Shown here in pieces: positions 11,002 to 21,055 of a stretch of DNA of 64,000 nucleotides. The notes under the pieces are model-generated. The model was not told the origin of the DNA. It ran no database searches and worked only from the letters and a program-made list of their open reading frames with translations. Made by a program: the position numbers and the translations under genes. Every line of letters starts with the position of its first letter. The stretch's first letter is position 1. This DNA comes from Rheum nobile (taxonomy: Eukaryota > Streptophyta > Magnoliopsida > Caryophyllales > Polygonaceae): NCBI GenBank assembly GCA_027886185.1, contig WOAB01000211.1, positions 3,882,001-3,946,000 of the forward strand. The letters are read 5' to 3'.

Positions 11002-13099
11002 CCCCTTTAATCGTTCACCCAGTTCATCCAATTTCGCTCCCAAACTCAAGAACCCTAACCGAGTGTTTCGTGGATGTTCATCAAAGGAATTAGCCCTCTT
11101 CCTAGCTTCGTTTTTGCAATTGGTGGTAGTTTTAGAACAACCAAGGATTCCTCTTCAAAATCCCTCTAACCCCAGCCCCAGTGGTGGTCCGACGAAGGCA
11201 AATTTCCCCGATCTCCGGCAAGTGTCCACCGAGTACGTTTGGCATAGGTTTGGCCGTGTAGCTTTTGTAATTTTTGGCTTTGTTTTTTATTAATATTGGT
11301 TAATTACATTAATCTAGATTAGTTAAAAATTATGTTAGGTCAAATTAATTTTATTTGGATTAAATAGAATTTTTGGGAATATTATATTATATTATGAATG
11401 GTTAATTTATAACCTATCCTTAGATAATAAGTTGGATTATAAATATATTAGAGTTGTAAATAAATAAATAAATTTATTTATGTTATGATTATTTAGAATA
11501 TACGAATAATTGATTGTTAGTATCGTATAAATAATCGTTTCATCGAAAATCCTTGAAATTGATTTATTTAAGAGTTAAATAAATTCAATTAGAAACCGAG
11601 ACATTGCATCCTTCGAATTTCGAAATTGAATAATTATCTAATTATAATTTATTTATTGTGTGTGATTTGGGTATGTCTTGGAATTGCTTTTGGAACGAAA
11701 TTAAAGCAGGAAGTCAATTTGATACTCGGAAGCAATCGTTCCCGTTATACCGTTCATCTTCTTCGTAACTCAAGGCAAGTAGCAGTTCGCTCTTGCAATT
11801 TATTCCATATTCATCTTAATTGACAATTGTGCTATTAAGTTGGGATAAATATTCTTAATTTTTGTTTGGGAACTTGTGTGCTAAATTGGTATGTAAATGA
11901 ACCTTATTATAAGGTTGTATATTTACTAGCAACGACCATCATATATATATTATTATTATTGTAGGGTGTTGGATGAATTTTGGTATGGATTTGTTGTGCA
12001 TTTGGTGTGGACTTATATGCTAGTTAGCACGAGTATTCGTAGGAACGCTATTAACCTTGTAAGGTTTAGCTGTTCTATATAACTTGGTATTAGGAGGATT
12101 ATTGCCCTAACAATTTTGGTCATGACCTACCCTTACTGTATATAAGTGGTGGTACACTTAGCTAGTGCCGAAATTCGGGATTCATCCCATTCTATATCTC
12201 ATTGCGAGATCGATTGTGGATTAAAAGCCTTAAGGTTAATGCACGTTTTGAAATTAAATAAGATAAGTGTCATTTTGCAAAAAATTAATATACCATCGGG
12301 CGAGAAGTATAACGTGGAACCCGCCCGGTCTCTTGTCTAAAGTAAGTCCCCTTTCCAATCTAGATTCGCATTATGCGGTGAGTTTGGTCGATGACCCAAA
12401 TATTCAATGAGGTATTTTCAAAACCTTGTGTGATAAATATAATGTTCCCAAACAAACACATTTATTTGCCCATAAGACTCAATTCATTAGAGTCTTCTCT
12501 TAAGCATGCATGTCTCTTAATGTTTTTCGGTAGAAGTCTATAGTCATATACCGTTTACCGAGTTTTATTCGAGAAACAAGGGTAGTGACTATATACGACT
12601 ACAAGAACCAATCTTTTTTTTCACCCTTGCATAGTCTTTCATTAGACTGACCAACCTTTCATTTTCCTTGCATGGTTGGTTAGTGTTATCCATCCTATAC
12701 GGCACATCAGTGGTTGGTCCCAAACGATTTGAAGTAACAATTGAAGACGAAGAATTGCAGTTGAAGGTTGTGTTCTAAAGTAATATTATTCTGAATATGT
12801 ATTTTTTAAATAAATGTAATACTTATATAAATGAGTCATGTATTTAGGGTTTATTTAAAAGTCTTCCACTGTAATTTCACATTGTTTGTATTACCATCCT
12901 TCTCAATTTACTAGAGGAATTTTAATAAAAGAATTGAGTATTCGTTATACAAGTCTTTCGCTACTCTTTTATTATGTAACATTTATTTATTTATTTAAGC
13001 ATAATTGTTCCGATTAAAGCCTAGGGTGACTTTGAACATTAATGTCTGAGGTCACTGGCGTGTGGCACTACCGACGTAAGTCGGTGATGTTACAATTTG

Positions 13100-13886
13100 C
13101 CATTTACCATCTTATCCTTCATAATTTTTCATATTTACTTAAACCAAATACTTTACTTTTTTGCAATATATTACCTACCTTAAATATAATTATAATATAT
13201 TTTCATATATTTCTTAACTTTATGTTTTATGTAAAGTATAATTTTATACCATGTGGATCCCCTTAATTGCAATGTACTTAATTATATTTCTTATGTTAGT
13301 GTTTAGATAATATGTAAAACAATTTTATTTAAGATTTTATAAAATATTTTTTAACTAAGTTCATCTTTTCTAAGTTAAGATTTTGATTTTCTTTCATATT
13401 GTTATTATATTATTTATCCAACTCGTGATGCTTGCAAACAATTTTATCACCCTTTGACAATTCAATTAGTAAAAAACATAAATGCATGATATGACCATAA
13501 AATAATTAGAACATACGTAGATATAGAATTGGGTTCATGTGAAACAATTTTTTAGAATAAAATAAAATTATTAATGTAAATCATCAGATTAAATACACTT
13601 TCTTTATGGGAAAATATTTTCAAAGCAATCTTTTGCGGGTGATTAAGTTTTGCTTCTCCCATTTGACACAATTAAGGAAATTTAAATCTAAGTATTAATG
13701 AAACTTTTCTTTCTCCCATTTCACACAAATCTATACACATATACTAAGGACCTTCTTCTATTTCTTATGTGTGAACCTATAGGCAATGTTACATAGGCAA
13801 ATTTAAATGTCATTTTACTACTTTGCCTTTTATATTTTTTACCATTATCTTTTACATGCATCAATTTCCTTATTTACCAATTATAA
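13100..13886. other. gene-free AT-rich spacer
   Basis: No gene or bounded element is supported between the Gypsy-1 right flank and the first MITE. Confidence 0.5.
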
Positions 13887-13894
13887 CCTACCAT

Positions 13895-14290
13895 TAGACC
13901 TGTCAACTGAGTCGGGCGGGTCGGGTTCGGGTCATGTCGGGTTCGGGTCAAATCAGGTTCGGGTCGATCGGGTTGATAAAATTTTCGGGTCGGACGGGTT
14001 CGGGTTGACCCAGCGGGTCGAACATGCCCTTTTTTTAGGATTATTATTATGATTTTTAACTTTAATAAAATAATTATAATAATATAATTAATATTATATT
14101 ATTATTTAATAAAGTATATTGAAATATTTAATATAAATGAAATATAATATACAAAATAAAGGGGATCCGCGAGCTCGATTTGCGTTCGGGTCGAGTCGGG
14201 TCGGGTTCGGGTCCTTCTTGACCCAGTGACGTTCGGGTTCGGGTCCTTACGGGTCGGGTTTTCGGGTTGGGTCGGTTTTTGACAGGTCTA
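13895..14290. mobile_element. hAT-type MITE (396 bp) with gtcggg-rich ends
   Basis: The terminal inverted repeats are TAGACCTGTCAA (13895-13906) and TTGACAGGTCTA (14279-14290). The 8 bp outside each end (13887-13894 and 14291-14298) are both CCTACCAT, the target duplication length of hAT transposons. Dense cgggtt/gtcggg motifs sit near both ends around an AT-rich core. It has no coding capacity. Confidence 0.9.
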
Positions 14291-14298
14291 CCTACCAT

Positions 14299-15400
14299 GC
14301 ATATAGTAAATTATATTACCAAATATAATGTTCGTGGATATATTACCAAACATAGTTCATTTTACCAAATTGATGTCGGTATTTATATTACTTGCTATGT
14401 ACGTTTGGATTTATTAAGCCACTAATTAAGCTACCACTTAGTATTTTGAATTAATATATGTATACATTAAAACTGTAACATAAAATATATGTTATATTGT
14501 TTCATGACTATATTACTTAAAGTTTTATTACCTTATATGGAATAAACCATTCTCATGCATATCTGCAAAAGAAACTTGATTTGCTTAAGCGTCTAATCCT
14601 TACTTTAATAACATAAGATTTTATTTAAGCAGCTTAATTCTTCCCTAATTTTTTAGCATCCTAAAACAACTTAATTCTTATAATATTGTATTTTCGTTAG
14701 TCAAAATATCTTATGTTATGAAATGATTTAGTGCTTATTATATAATTTATATATATCAGAATCCGTATAGGACACAGAGACATATACAAGTTTGCTTATT
14801 CTATAACCTTAACCAAGAATTGACATATTCTGATTCAAATCACGACTTCTCTCATGAACCCATAACTCTTGTCTTCACTATAAAATATACTTTCTTATTT
14901 AAGTTGCTCCTACACACAATTTTATTTCAAACAATATATCACCGATTTAGGATCCAGTACAAACAAGATTTATAGTGAGAACTACGAAGCAACTCCATCC
15001 ATTGATCTAAGCCATTTGACGGTCCTTATAAAACGCGCATCAGTTTGCTCTTTATTTATTCCAGGGGCTTTTTTATAATTTGGCCTATTTTATCAAGAGC
15101 TTCTTTCACAAGCATACCCCGTTCTTCTGCAAAAAATTTGAGTCTGCCATCGTCGTCGTTGTTCACTCAAATCGACCGTGTTCATTTAATTTCGTCCTTA
15201 TCAATCCATCTTCATCATTTTTGTCCTAGTCTATTCTCCCTCGTGGTTATGTGTTGTTCGATTTTGTTTTGTTTTTAAGCTTCAATTTTTTTATTTGAAT
15301 GGAGTATTTAGGCTTGTTTTTGTGTGTAAAAATTCAGCTTCTTGTCTTTTGATTCCACATTTCGGGATAAGTTTAGGATTGTTGTTAGTGGAGATGATTG
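14299..15400. other. gene-free stretch
   Basis: AT-rich to 14900, then mixed composition. No gene is supported. Frames open at 15045-15278 lack recognisable domains. Confidence 0.45.
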
Positions 15401-15429
15401 ATTACCATCTTTGAGACTCTTTGGTTTGG

Positions 15430-15525
15430 TTAGGATAGATGAGTTAAGTGATGCCCACAAGGTGTTTGATAAAATGTTTGAGAGAGATATTGTGAGTTTG
15501 TGCATGAATGGCCTTCTATGTTGCA
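15430..15525 (+). pseudogene. PPR-like repeat fragment 1
   Basis: The frame through here reads IDELSDAHKVFDKMFERDIV, which matches the PLS-class pentatricopeptide consensus (A..VFD.M..RD.V.W). Such proteins bind organellar RNA. Only about one repeat is present and no longer frame surrounds it, so it is a gene fragment. Confidence 0.5.
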
Positions 15526-15841
15526 TATCTCATTTTGTTCTTGACATTCTATAAACTTTTGACATGAAGAATATGAGAAGATCATGATAGTATAAACAAA
15601 TGTTTGCCTCAGTTGGTTTTCAAATATGCACAGATTATGAACTTCAAGCAATTAATTATGAACATTTTGGTATTATTTATGAATTCAATATGTTTTTGGG
15701 CTGAAGTTGTAATTGCTTTAATTGATGTCTTGATTGTGCTAATTCTTTCCATTGATCAATCTAAATCTGACATCTTTGTATTGATCAATTTGGTGTTAGT
15801 CTTTTTCTTTTTCTTAGCTTTTTTTTTTGCTTTTGTGTTTT

Positions 15842-15920
15842 GGGAGAAGCCCTCAAAGTGTTCGATTAAATGTTTGAGAGAGATGTTGTGATTTGGACAT
15901 GGATGAATGCCCTTTATGGT
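15842..15920 (+). pseudogene. PPR-like repeat fragment 2
   Basis: This second fragment reads GEALKVFD, then a TAA, then MFERDVVIWTWMNALYG. It is a diverged copy of the fragment about 400 bp upstream and is closer to the PPR consensus in VVIWT. Both sit in a repeat-rich region, which suggests captured or duplicated gene pieces. Confidence 0.5.
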
Positions 15921-16269
15921 AAATAATCAGACATTTGAAGTGAAGAACATGAGAAATCCATTATAAATGCACAAAATGAAATGAACCACAATAGGATTAA
16001 TATGAACATTGACATTATTATATATGAACGTCATGTGACTATATATGAACCTTGCAACATAAAATATGAACCTTAAGTTTATTTATATGGTTCACGTAGT
16101 ATGGAAAAGAAAATGAACTTTTCAAAACTAAGTATGAACATTATATGGTTATATATGAGCATTGACACTCTACATATGAACCCTTATGTTGGCATTATTC
16201 ATAAACCATAAAAATTAAATATGAACATTAGGAGAATGTATATGAACTTGAACACGATACACGTGAACC

Positions 16270-16598
16270 TAGGGTTGTTCATCGGTCCAAAACCGAACCG
16301 AATTGAACAAAACCGAACCGAACCGAATTTCAGAATTTTGTGGACCGAACTAGACCAAACTTGGACCGAACTAGACCGAACTGGACCGAATCGAATAAGG
16401 TTGTACTAGTTTATCTAAAAATCTAGGATTTTATTTTTATTTTTAAAATAATCGGTTTTGACCGAACTTGGACCGAAACCGAACCGAAAACCGAATATTG
16501 TTTTTTTATGCGAATCGAAAACCGAACCGAATATAGATCAGTTCGGCTTCGGTCCGGTCGGTTCGGTTCGATTCAAAACCGACCGATGAACAACCCTA
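16270..16598. mobile_element. hAT-type MITE (329 bp), TAGGGTTGTTCATCGG family
   Basis: The left end TAGGGTTGTTCATCGGT and the right end ACCGATGAACAACCCTA are inverted repeats. The flanks 16262-16269 and 16599-16606 are both CGTGAACC, an 8-bp hAT-type duplication. The interior is rich in ccgaac/ttcgg runs and is non-coding. A relative with nearly the same ends lies at 60758-61306. Confidence 0.92.
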
Positions 16599-16642
16599 CG
16601 TGAACCCAACATGAGTTGAGATTTTTCACAAGCACAATATGT

Positions 16643-16712
16643 AGCCTATGAGGGATTCGAACCCACATCCATGTGTATCAACACATTGCTCTACCATTTG
16701 AGCTAATAGGCT
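16643..16712 (-). tRNA. tRNA-like pseudogene or tRNA-derived repeat
   Basis: On the minus strand, AGCCTAT at the 5' end pairs perfectly with ATAGGCT at the 3' end (7-bp acceptor). A D-arm GCTC/GAGC with GGTA in its loop and a T-loop GGTTCGAATCC are present. The middle is about two bases short for a standard anticodon arm plus variable loop, and the T-stem has a mismatch, so I cannot assign an anticodon with confidence. A degenerate tRNA or SINE-like remnant is more likely than a working gene. Confidence 0.5.
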
Positions 16713-16860
16713 TTGTCAAAATCATTTATTTGAACATCTATCAAATGACTAAATATGAACCTTAGAGTATTATATATGAACATATAAACTTAATACATGA
16801 ACACAATCATCTGCGTAGTCTGTTATCCTTCATATGAACGCTAGAATGTTTTGAATCTAG

Positions 16861-18900
16861 AAAATTCTAAAGTATTTACAAAAATATAGATTCCATGTAC
16901 CTATAAACCATAAAAACACTATAATTCACGATTTAAGTTACTACAATAGTTCAATACAAGTTTTTGATAATTTGACAATGAACCACAAAAGTATCTTTAT
17001 TCACACAAATTCAAGGTGTTTCAAGAAAATCGAAAAATTGAAACCATTAGAAGTAAAAGAGAAGTAGTAAAAGAAGAATTTTTACCTTTGTTGTGCATCT
17101 TTGTTTTCGAGCCGTTCATGAGCCTCCATATTGATGTTTTAGGTGGAGTTTAATGGAGATTCGAAAGATGATAAAAATGGGGGTTTGTGTTTTGGAAGAG
17201 AATGGGAGGGGGAGAGAGAGTCTGTGTGTAAGGTGCAAAAAACGAGGTCAGCTTTTTAGAATAAAAGAAGGGGTATTTTTGAGAGAATTGTTGGGTTTGG
17301 TCAGAATTCACAAAAATGCAATTTTTTATGATGATGACACGCGGATCTCTCTAATGCTCATCTTTTAATCTCATTCGTCCATACATACATCTAACAATTG
17401 GTATTATTTTGTATTTCGTACTATACTGTTGCTTTATTCCCGAACCCGCCTCATATATCACCTATTATACTTTCCATCTTCTATATTTCATTTCAAACAC
17501 CCTTAAATAAATATACTCTCAGTACCAATCGATTTATACATCTTATTCAAGTCTATACTCACTAGTATTAAATTCAATCTTCCTTGTTCTGATAGTGGAA
17601 TCCACATGGCGTTGGCTTCATGCTCCTCTGGCCGCTTAACCGACTTTGGAAATATACATTGTTGTACTTGCTCTGTTTGCCTATTAGATCATTTTTAATG
17701 GTGATATTCTATATGAGTCTCTTATGAAATAAAAAAAATGTCATAAATTTTGATAGAATAAGGAGTCTCTTGCATACGGTACTCTCCTCCCATAAATACA
17801 TTGATTTTTTTTTAAACATCTGACATTATTTTTTATTTTTCTTGTAAAATTATCTTAAGACACTTTAAGTATCACTATTAGAGATGCTCTTAAAATTTCA
17901 TCCACTGTGTTCACTTCCCAATAACTGCTTTCTATACTCTACCAATTCTGACTCGTCTTTCATCTTTTACTTACATTAATCGTTGGCCCCGTGATTCGCA
18001 CGGGGATACAAAGTTCAATATATCTAGCATTCTTGTAAATAAACTTGTATATATTTGATTGTATAGATATTTTCTTATACAAAATCAAGAGAAGACATTG
18101 ATAGACTATACAAATGTGATAACTATCTCATACAAAAGATATTGCCTATCCTAGAATACAATACATACCTAAGTCATGAAGGGGCATGTGTGTCAAATAC
18201 ATGTTGATACATGATACATCCCACTTTTTGCTAGTTTAGTGAAACTATACAAATGAGCAAAATGTATGATTAAAATGAATCTTGCACCAAGCAATAGTGA
18301 AAATTTCCTAGTGCACAAATGCAAATCGTGATGTTGTTGCTGAAAAAGGAAGTGGTTGGTTGCAGTTTGAAAATTGTTGTAGATTCTCTTACATATCTCC
18401 AAACGTACCTTGAGCACCACCTTTTGCACAAATTTTGGGCAATATTAGAACCTAGCTAATATTCAATGCAGAACACATGAGATGCTCTCGGTGGAGGAAT
18501 GTGAGAAACTAATCAACCAAGTCTTTGAGTGTCTTCTTATGGATGAGTAACAAACCAACAAAGCCCATCTATTAGATGAGGTTAGGCATGTAGCAACCTA
18601 TAAAGCTAGATACACACTTCTTAAAATTAAACGTTAAAGCTAATTTTGAAATATTGAGGTTAGAAGTGCAGAAGATATCTATGCAAGTGAACTTGTGAAG
18701 ACCTGCTAATTCTCTTATATTTTGATATGTAGAGAAATTTGTGACTTACTTGCTATAACCACCTTTCAATTGGAAGTTCATCCATTTGATTTGAGATAGA
18801 ACTTGTCAGGAGGTAAAGCCCTAAGCTCCTCTAAATTATGTAGATGTTCATGAACCAGAAGCTTCTAACTTGGTTTTTTCTGGCGGTTCTAGAAGTCCAG
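16861..18900. other. gene-free stretch
   Basis: No recognised gene. A hairpin cccgtg/cacggg lies at 17988-18004 without other Helitron-end signals. Frames at 17153-17368 (plus) and 18193-18429 (minus) show no domain. Confidence 0.4.
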
Positions 18901-20836
18901 TTATCTTCTTTAAGCAAAGATGATTGATAGAGGCTAAAGTCGTATCGCCTAATCAAAATAATCCTAAACAAACCTAACTCAGTAGAATAGGCAAGTAAGG
19001 GTCGAATCCCACAAATAGGAGTTGTTTATCTTTATGTAGATTGCATGCAATGGTATCAAGGGGGGTTTTTGGTTGATTTGTGAAACAAGTAAACAAAACA
19101 AAGTAAACAAAACAAAGGGTTGTAATCAATTAGGGAAAAATACTTAGCCAAACAAATATCCACCATTCATTCGATTGATTGGTCCTAGGTTATCTCTATT
19201 CCTTCCTATGATTATTCCTGTCCCTATTCTGAATTAGTTACCAGTCCTCTCCGTCCTGATAACCCTAACTATTAAACAATCCCTACCAACCTTCAAGATT
19301 TAATTCAATAGCAGCAAGAAGCATAGGAATTAGCCAAGATACATACAACACTGATGTTTCACAGCATTTAGCACATAATCAATTCTCTTTCATAATAAAC
19401 TAGTCCTATCCGTCCTAGAATATCATGCTTGCTACAATAGATAAGGAATCTCTACCCGAAATATCCAAACCCTAGCAATAGACAATTAATAATATCAACT
19501 AGTTGCTTCCAACAAGCGAAATCAGTAATAATCAATATGAATAAGCTCAAGAGAAAAGATATAATCCAAATGAATAGGAATAGAATTATAACCTCACAAT
19601 CATATATCAAATGAAGGTCTCAATTGTCAGACTAAGCAAGGGTGCTTAGTTCTTCATAACTCAAAGGGAAAATAATACTGAATGAAAAACTGAATAATAG
19701 TCTAGATTATGAATGGAGGCTATGGAACTAGGTTTAAATAACCTAGAAACCAAAACCTAAAGTAAAAAGATAACAAACCTAATCCTAAAAGGAAAATAAT
19801 ATAAAGTACGAAATAAGAAAAGAAAATAAAACCGGAAAAAGTAAAAATAAAGAACTTCAGAGAATTCTCGCGCCTCGCTGCCATGTGCTTCCGCGATCGC
19901 GGACGGAATTCCGCGGTCGCGGAAAATTCAACTTCCAGACTTGTGCTCTCGACTTGGCCGCTTCGCTGAGGGATATTTCCGCGATCGCGGATGGAATTCC
20001 GCGGTCGCGGAAAATGCAGTTTTCTTCTCGTTGTTCTCGAATTTGCCGCGATCGACCTCTGTGCTCATCCGCGGTCGCGGCAGCTTCCTTCTTTGCTTCT
20101 TCGCCTTCTTTCTTCAACTCTTCTCAATCTCCTCAAGTGGTCTTCTCCTCATCTTCTGGATGTCTTCATTTTAAGCTTTTCCAAACCACTAAAGTCACAC
20201 TTCTACTTCTCAACTCCAATATCTACAATACGCTCTAAACATCTCCAAATGGTACCCAAAACATCGGTAACAACTCCTAGTTAAACCCTACAAAGTAGCG
20301 CTGATCAATGATACAATAGTTGAATCTAGCATTTGCATAGAGTTTAAAGGATATTAGTGATAATAAGACAAGATAGATTCAACTACAACCAGCTATAGAA
20401 AGGAAGCTAGATAAGGATTATGCAAGAAGGACATTATTCATTACGTTTATATTTGTGAATGCAGTCCCCATTATCAATTAAGGCTACATCAAAAACATAA
20501 AGGCATTTAAGAACTTTAATCACCATGGAACAAAACCAGCAAACACCCTAGGAAAAACATGTACATATCATAACTTGTCCTTAAAGGTAGCAAACACCCT
20601 AGGTTTTGAATAACAGTGCTTGAAAAAACAAAACAAAAAAGACATAATATGCCATTTATAATAGCAATGTATACATATCCGAAGAAAGGTTAATGATGAA
20701 TCTAAAATTGGATCAATATTTATATTCCATTTTTAAAGTTGACAGCTAATATTAAATTAATATGTATAAACAATACGGATAAATTAAATTATCAATATTG
20801 TGCCTCTTGCTTATAGATTCCATAGGCTCTTGTTTA
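18901..20836. repeat. unclassified repeat interrupted by Copia-1
   Basis: A non-coding stretch whose phrases (aagtcgtatcgcctaatc, gggtcgaatcccacaaatag) resemble the untranslated parts of large plant retroelements. No LTR pair or coding domain was found. It continues at 25682 after Copia-1, because the target site GTTTA is duplicated there. Confidence 0.3.
19880..20090. repeat. cluster of GC-rich palindromes (ccgcgatcgcgg type)
   Basis: ttccgcgatcgcgga and ttccgcggtcgcgga alternate at about 19888, 19909, 19977, 19998, 20046 and 20069 in otherwise AT-rich DNA. Two longer units of about 90 bp are recognisable. Similar palindromes occur in the Gypsy-2 LTRs at 35.4, 35.75, 43.75 and 44.2 kb. All overlapping open frames are by-products of this composition. 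Confidence 0.6.
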
Positions 20837-20974
20837 TGTTAGAATTAGATTTATTGCTTTCATCATTAATGTATTTCCTTTCATTTGCAGTTACATTTCT
20901 ATCCTGTGTAACACTATATAAGCCTTCTCAATAATATGAGGCAACTCAACTTTTGGGTCTTTTACATCCTTTCA
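20837..20974 (+). repeat. Copia-1 5' LTR
   Basis: 138 bp, TGTTAGAATT...CCTTTCA, identical to 25544-25681. It contains the promoter TATATAAG at 20915-20922. Confidence 0.95.
20915..20922 (+). promoter_or_regulatory. TATA box of Copia-1 5' LTR
   Basis: TATATAAG about 50 bp before the LTR end, a normal place for a copia core promoter. The same sequence is at 25622-25629 in the 3' LTR. Confidence 0.6.
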
Positions 20975-20985
20975 TGGTATCAGCC
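20975..20985 (+). other. Copia-1 primer binding site
   Basis: TGGTATCAGCC directly abuts the LTR end and is complementary to the 3' end of initiator Met tRNA, the usual minus-strand primer in plant copia elements. Confidence 0.85.
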
Positions 20986-21055
20986 TAAAAACAAACTCTC
21001 TCTCTTCTCTAAAACGTGATCCTCCTTCTTCTCTCCCACCACCTCCTCTTCCGCC

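Larger units (their letters stand above)
1920..13094 (+). mobile_element. Gypsy-1: internally deleted Ty3/gypsy LTR retrotransposon
   Basis: Two related LTRs of about 3 kb (1920-4943, and 6464-13094 with a Helitron inside) flank a short interior. The element begins TGTAATATATC and ends GTTACA. The 5 bp before it (1915-1919) and after it (13095-13099) are both ATTTG, a clean target-site duplication, so both outer ends are original. A tRNA-iMet-type primer site follows the 5' LTR. Only the N-terminal half of gag survives; the rest of gag, all of pol and the polypurine tract have been deleted. The gag resembles that of the chromodomain element at 35-46 kb, so I infer the Tekay/Del chromovirus clade. 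It is non-autonomous. Confidence 0.88.
6464..13094 (+). repeat. Gypsy-1 3' LTR, interrupted by a Helitron
   Basis: LTR sequence runs from about 6464 to 6625, is interrupted by 3,890 bp of Helitron, and resumes at 10516 to end at 13094 with GTTACA. The resumed part is co-linear with the 5' LTR from 2424. It therefore lacks the 335 bp that follow position 2088 in the 5' LTR. Confidence 0.8.
15940..16860. repeat. array of dispersed atatgaac motifs
   Basis: The short motif tatgaac(c/a) recurs many times at irregular spacing between 15960 and 16860, e.g. near 16024, 16045, 16068, 16132, 16176, 16220, 16242, 16755, 16777 and 16833. A MITE and a tRNA-like sequence are embedded in it. The array looks like subterminal or internal repeats of an unidentified transposon. 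Confidence 0.45.

Noticed and set aside
13807..14052. Plus-strand ORF rich in Gly/Ser
   Set aside because: It runs through the gtcggg repeats of a MITE and crosses the element border.
17987..18005. Hairpin ccccgtg...cacgggg as a Helitron 3' end
   Set aside because: Neither orientation has CTRR followed by T at the right distance, and no partner 5' end was found.
19857..20284. Several overlapping ORFs in the GC-palindrome cluster
   Set aside because: Open on both strands in several frames because of composition; no shared domain or splice logic.
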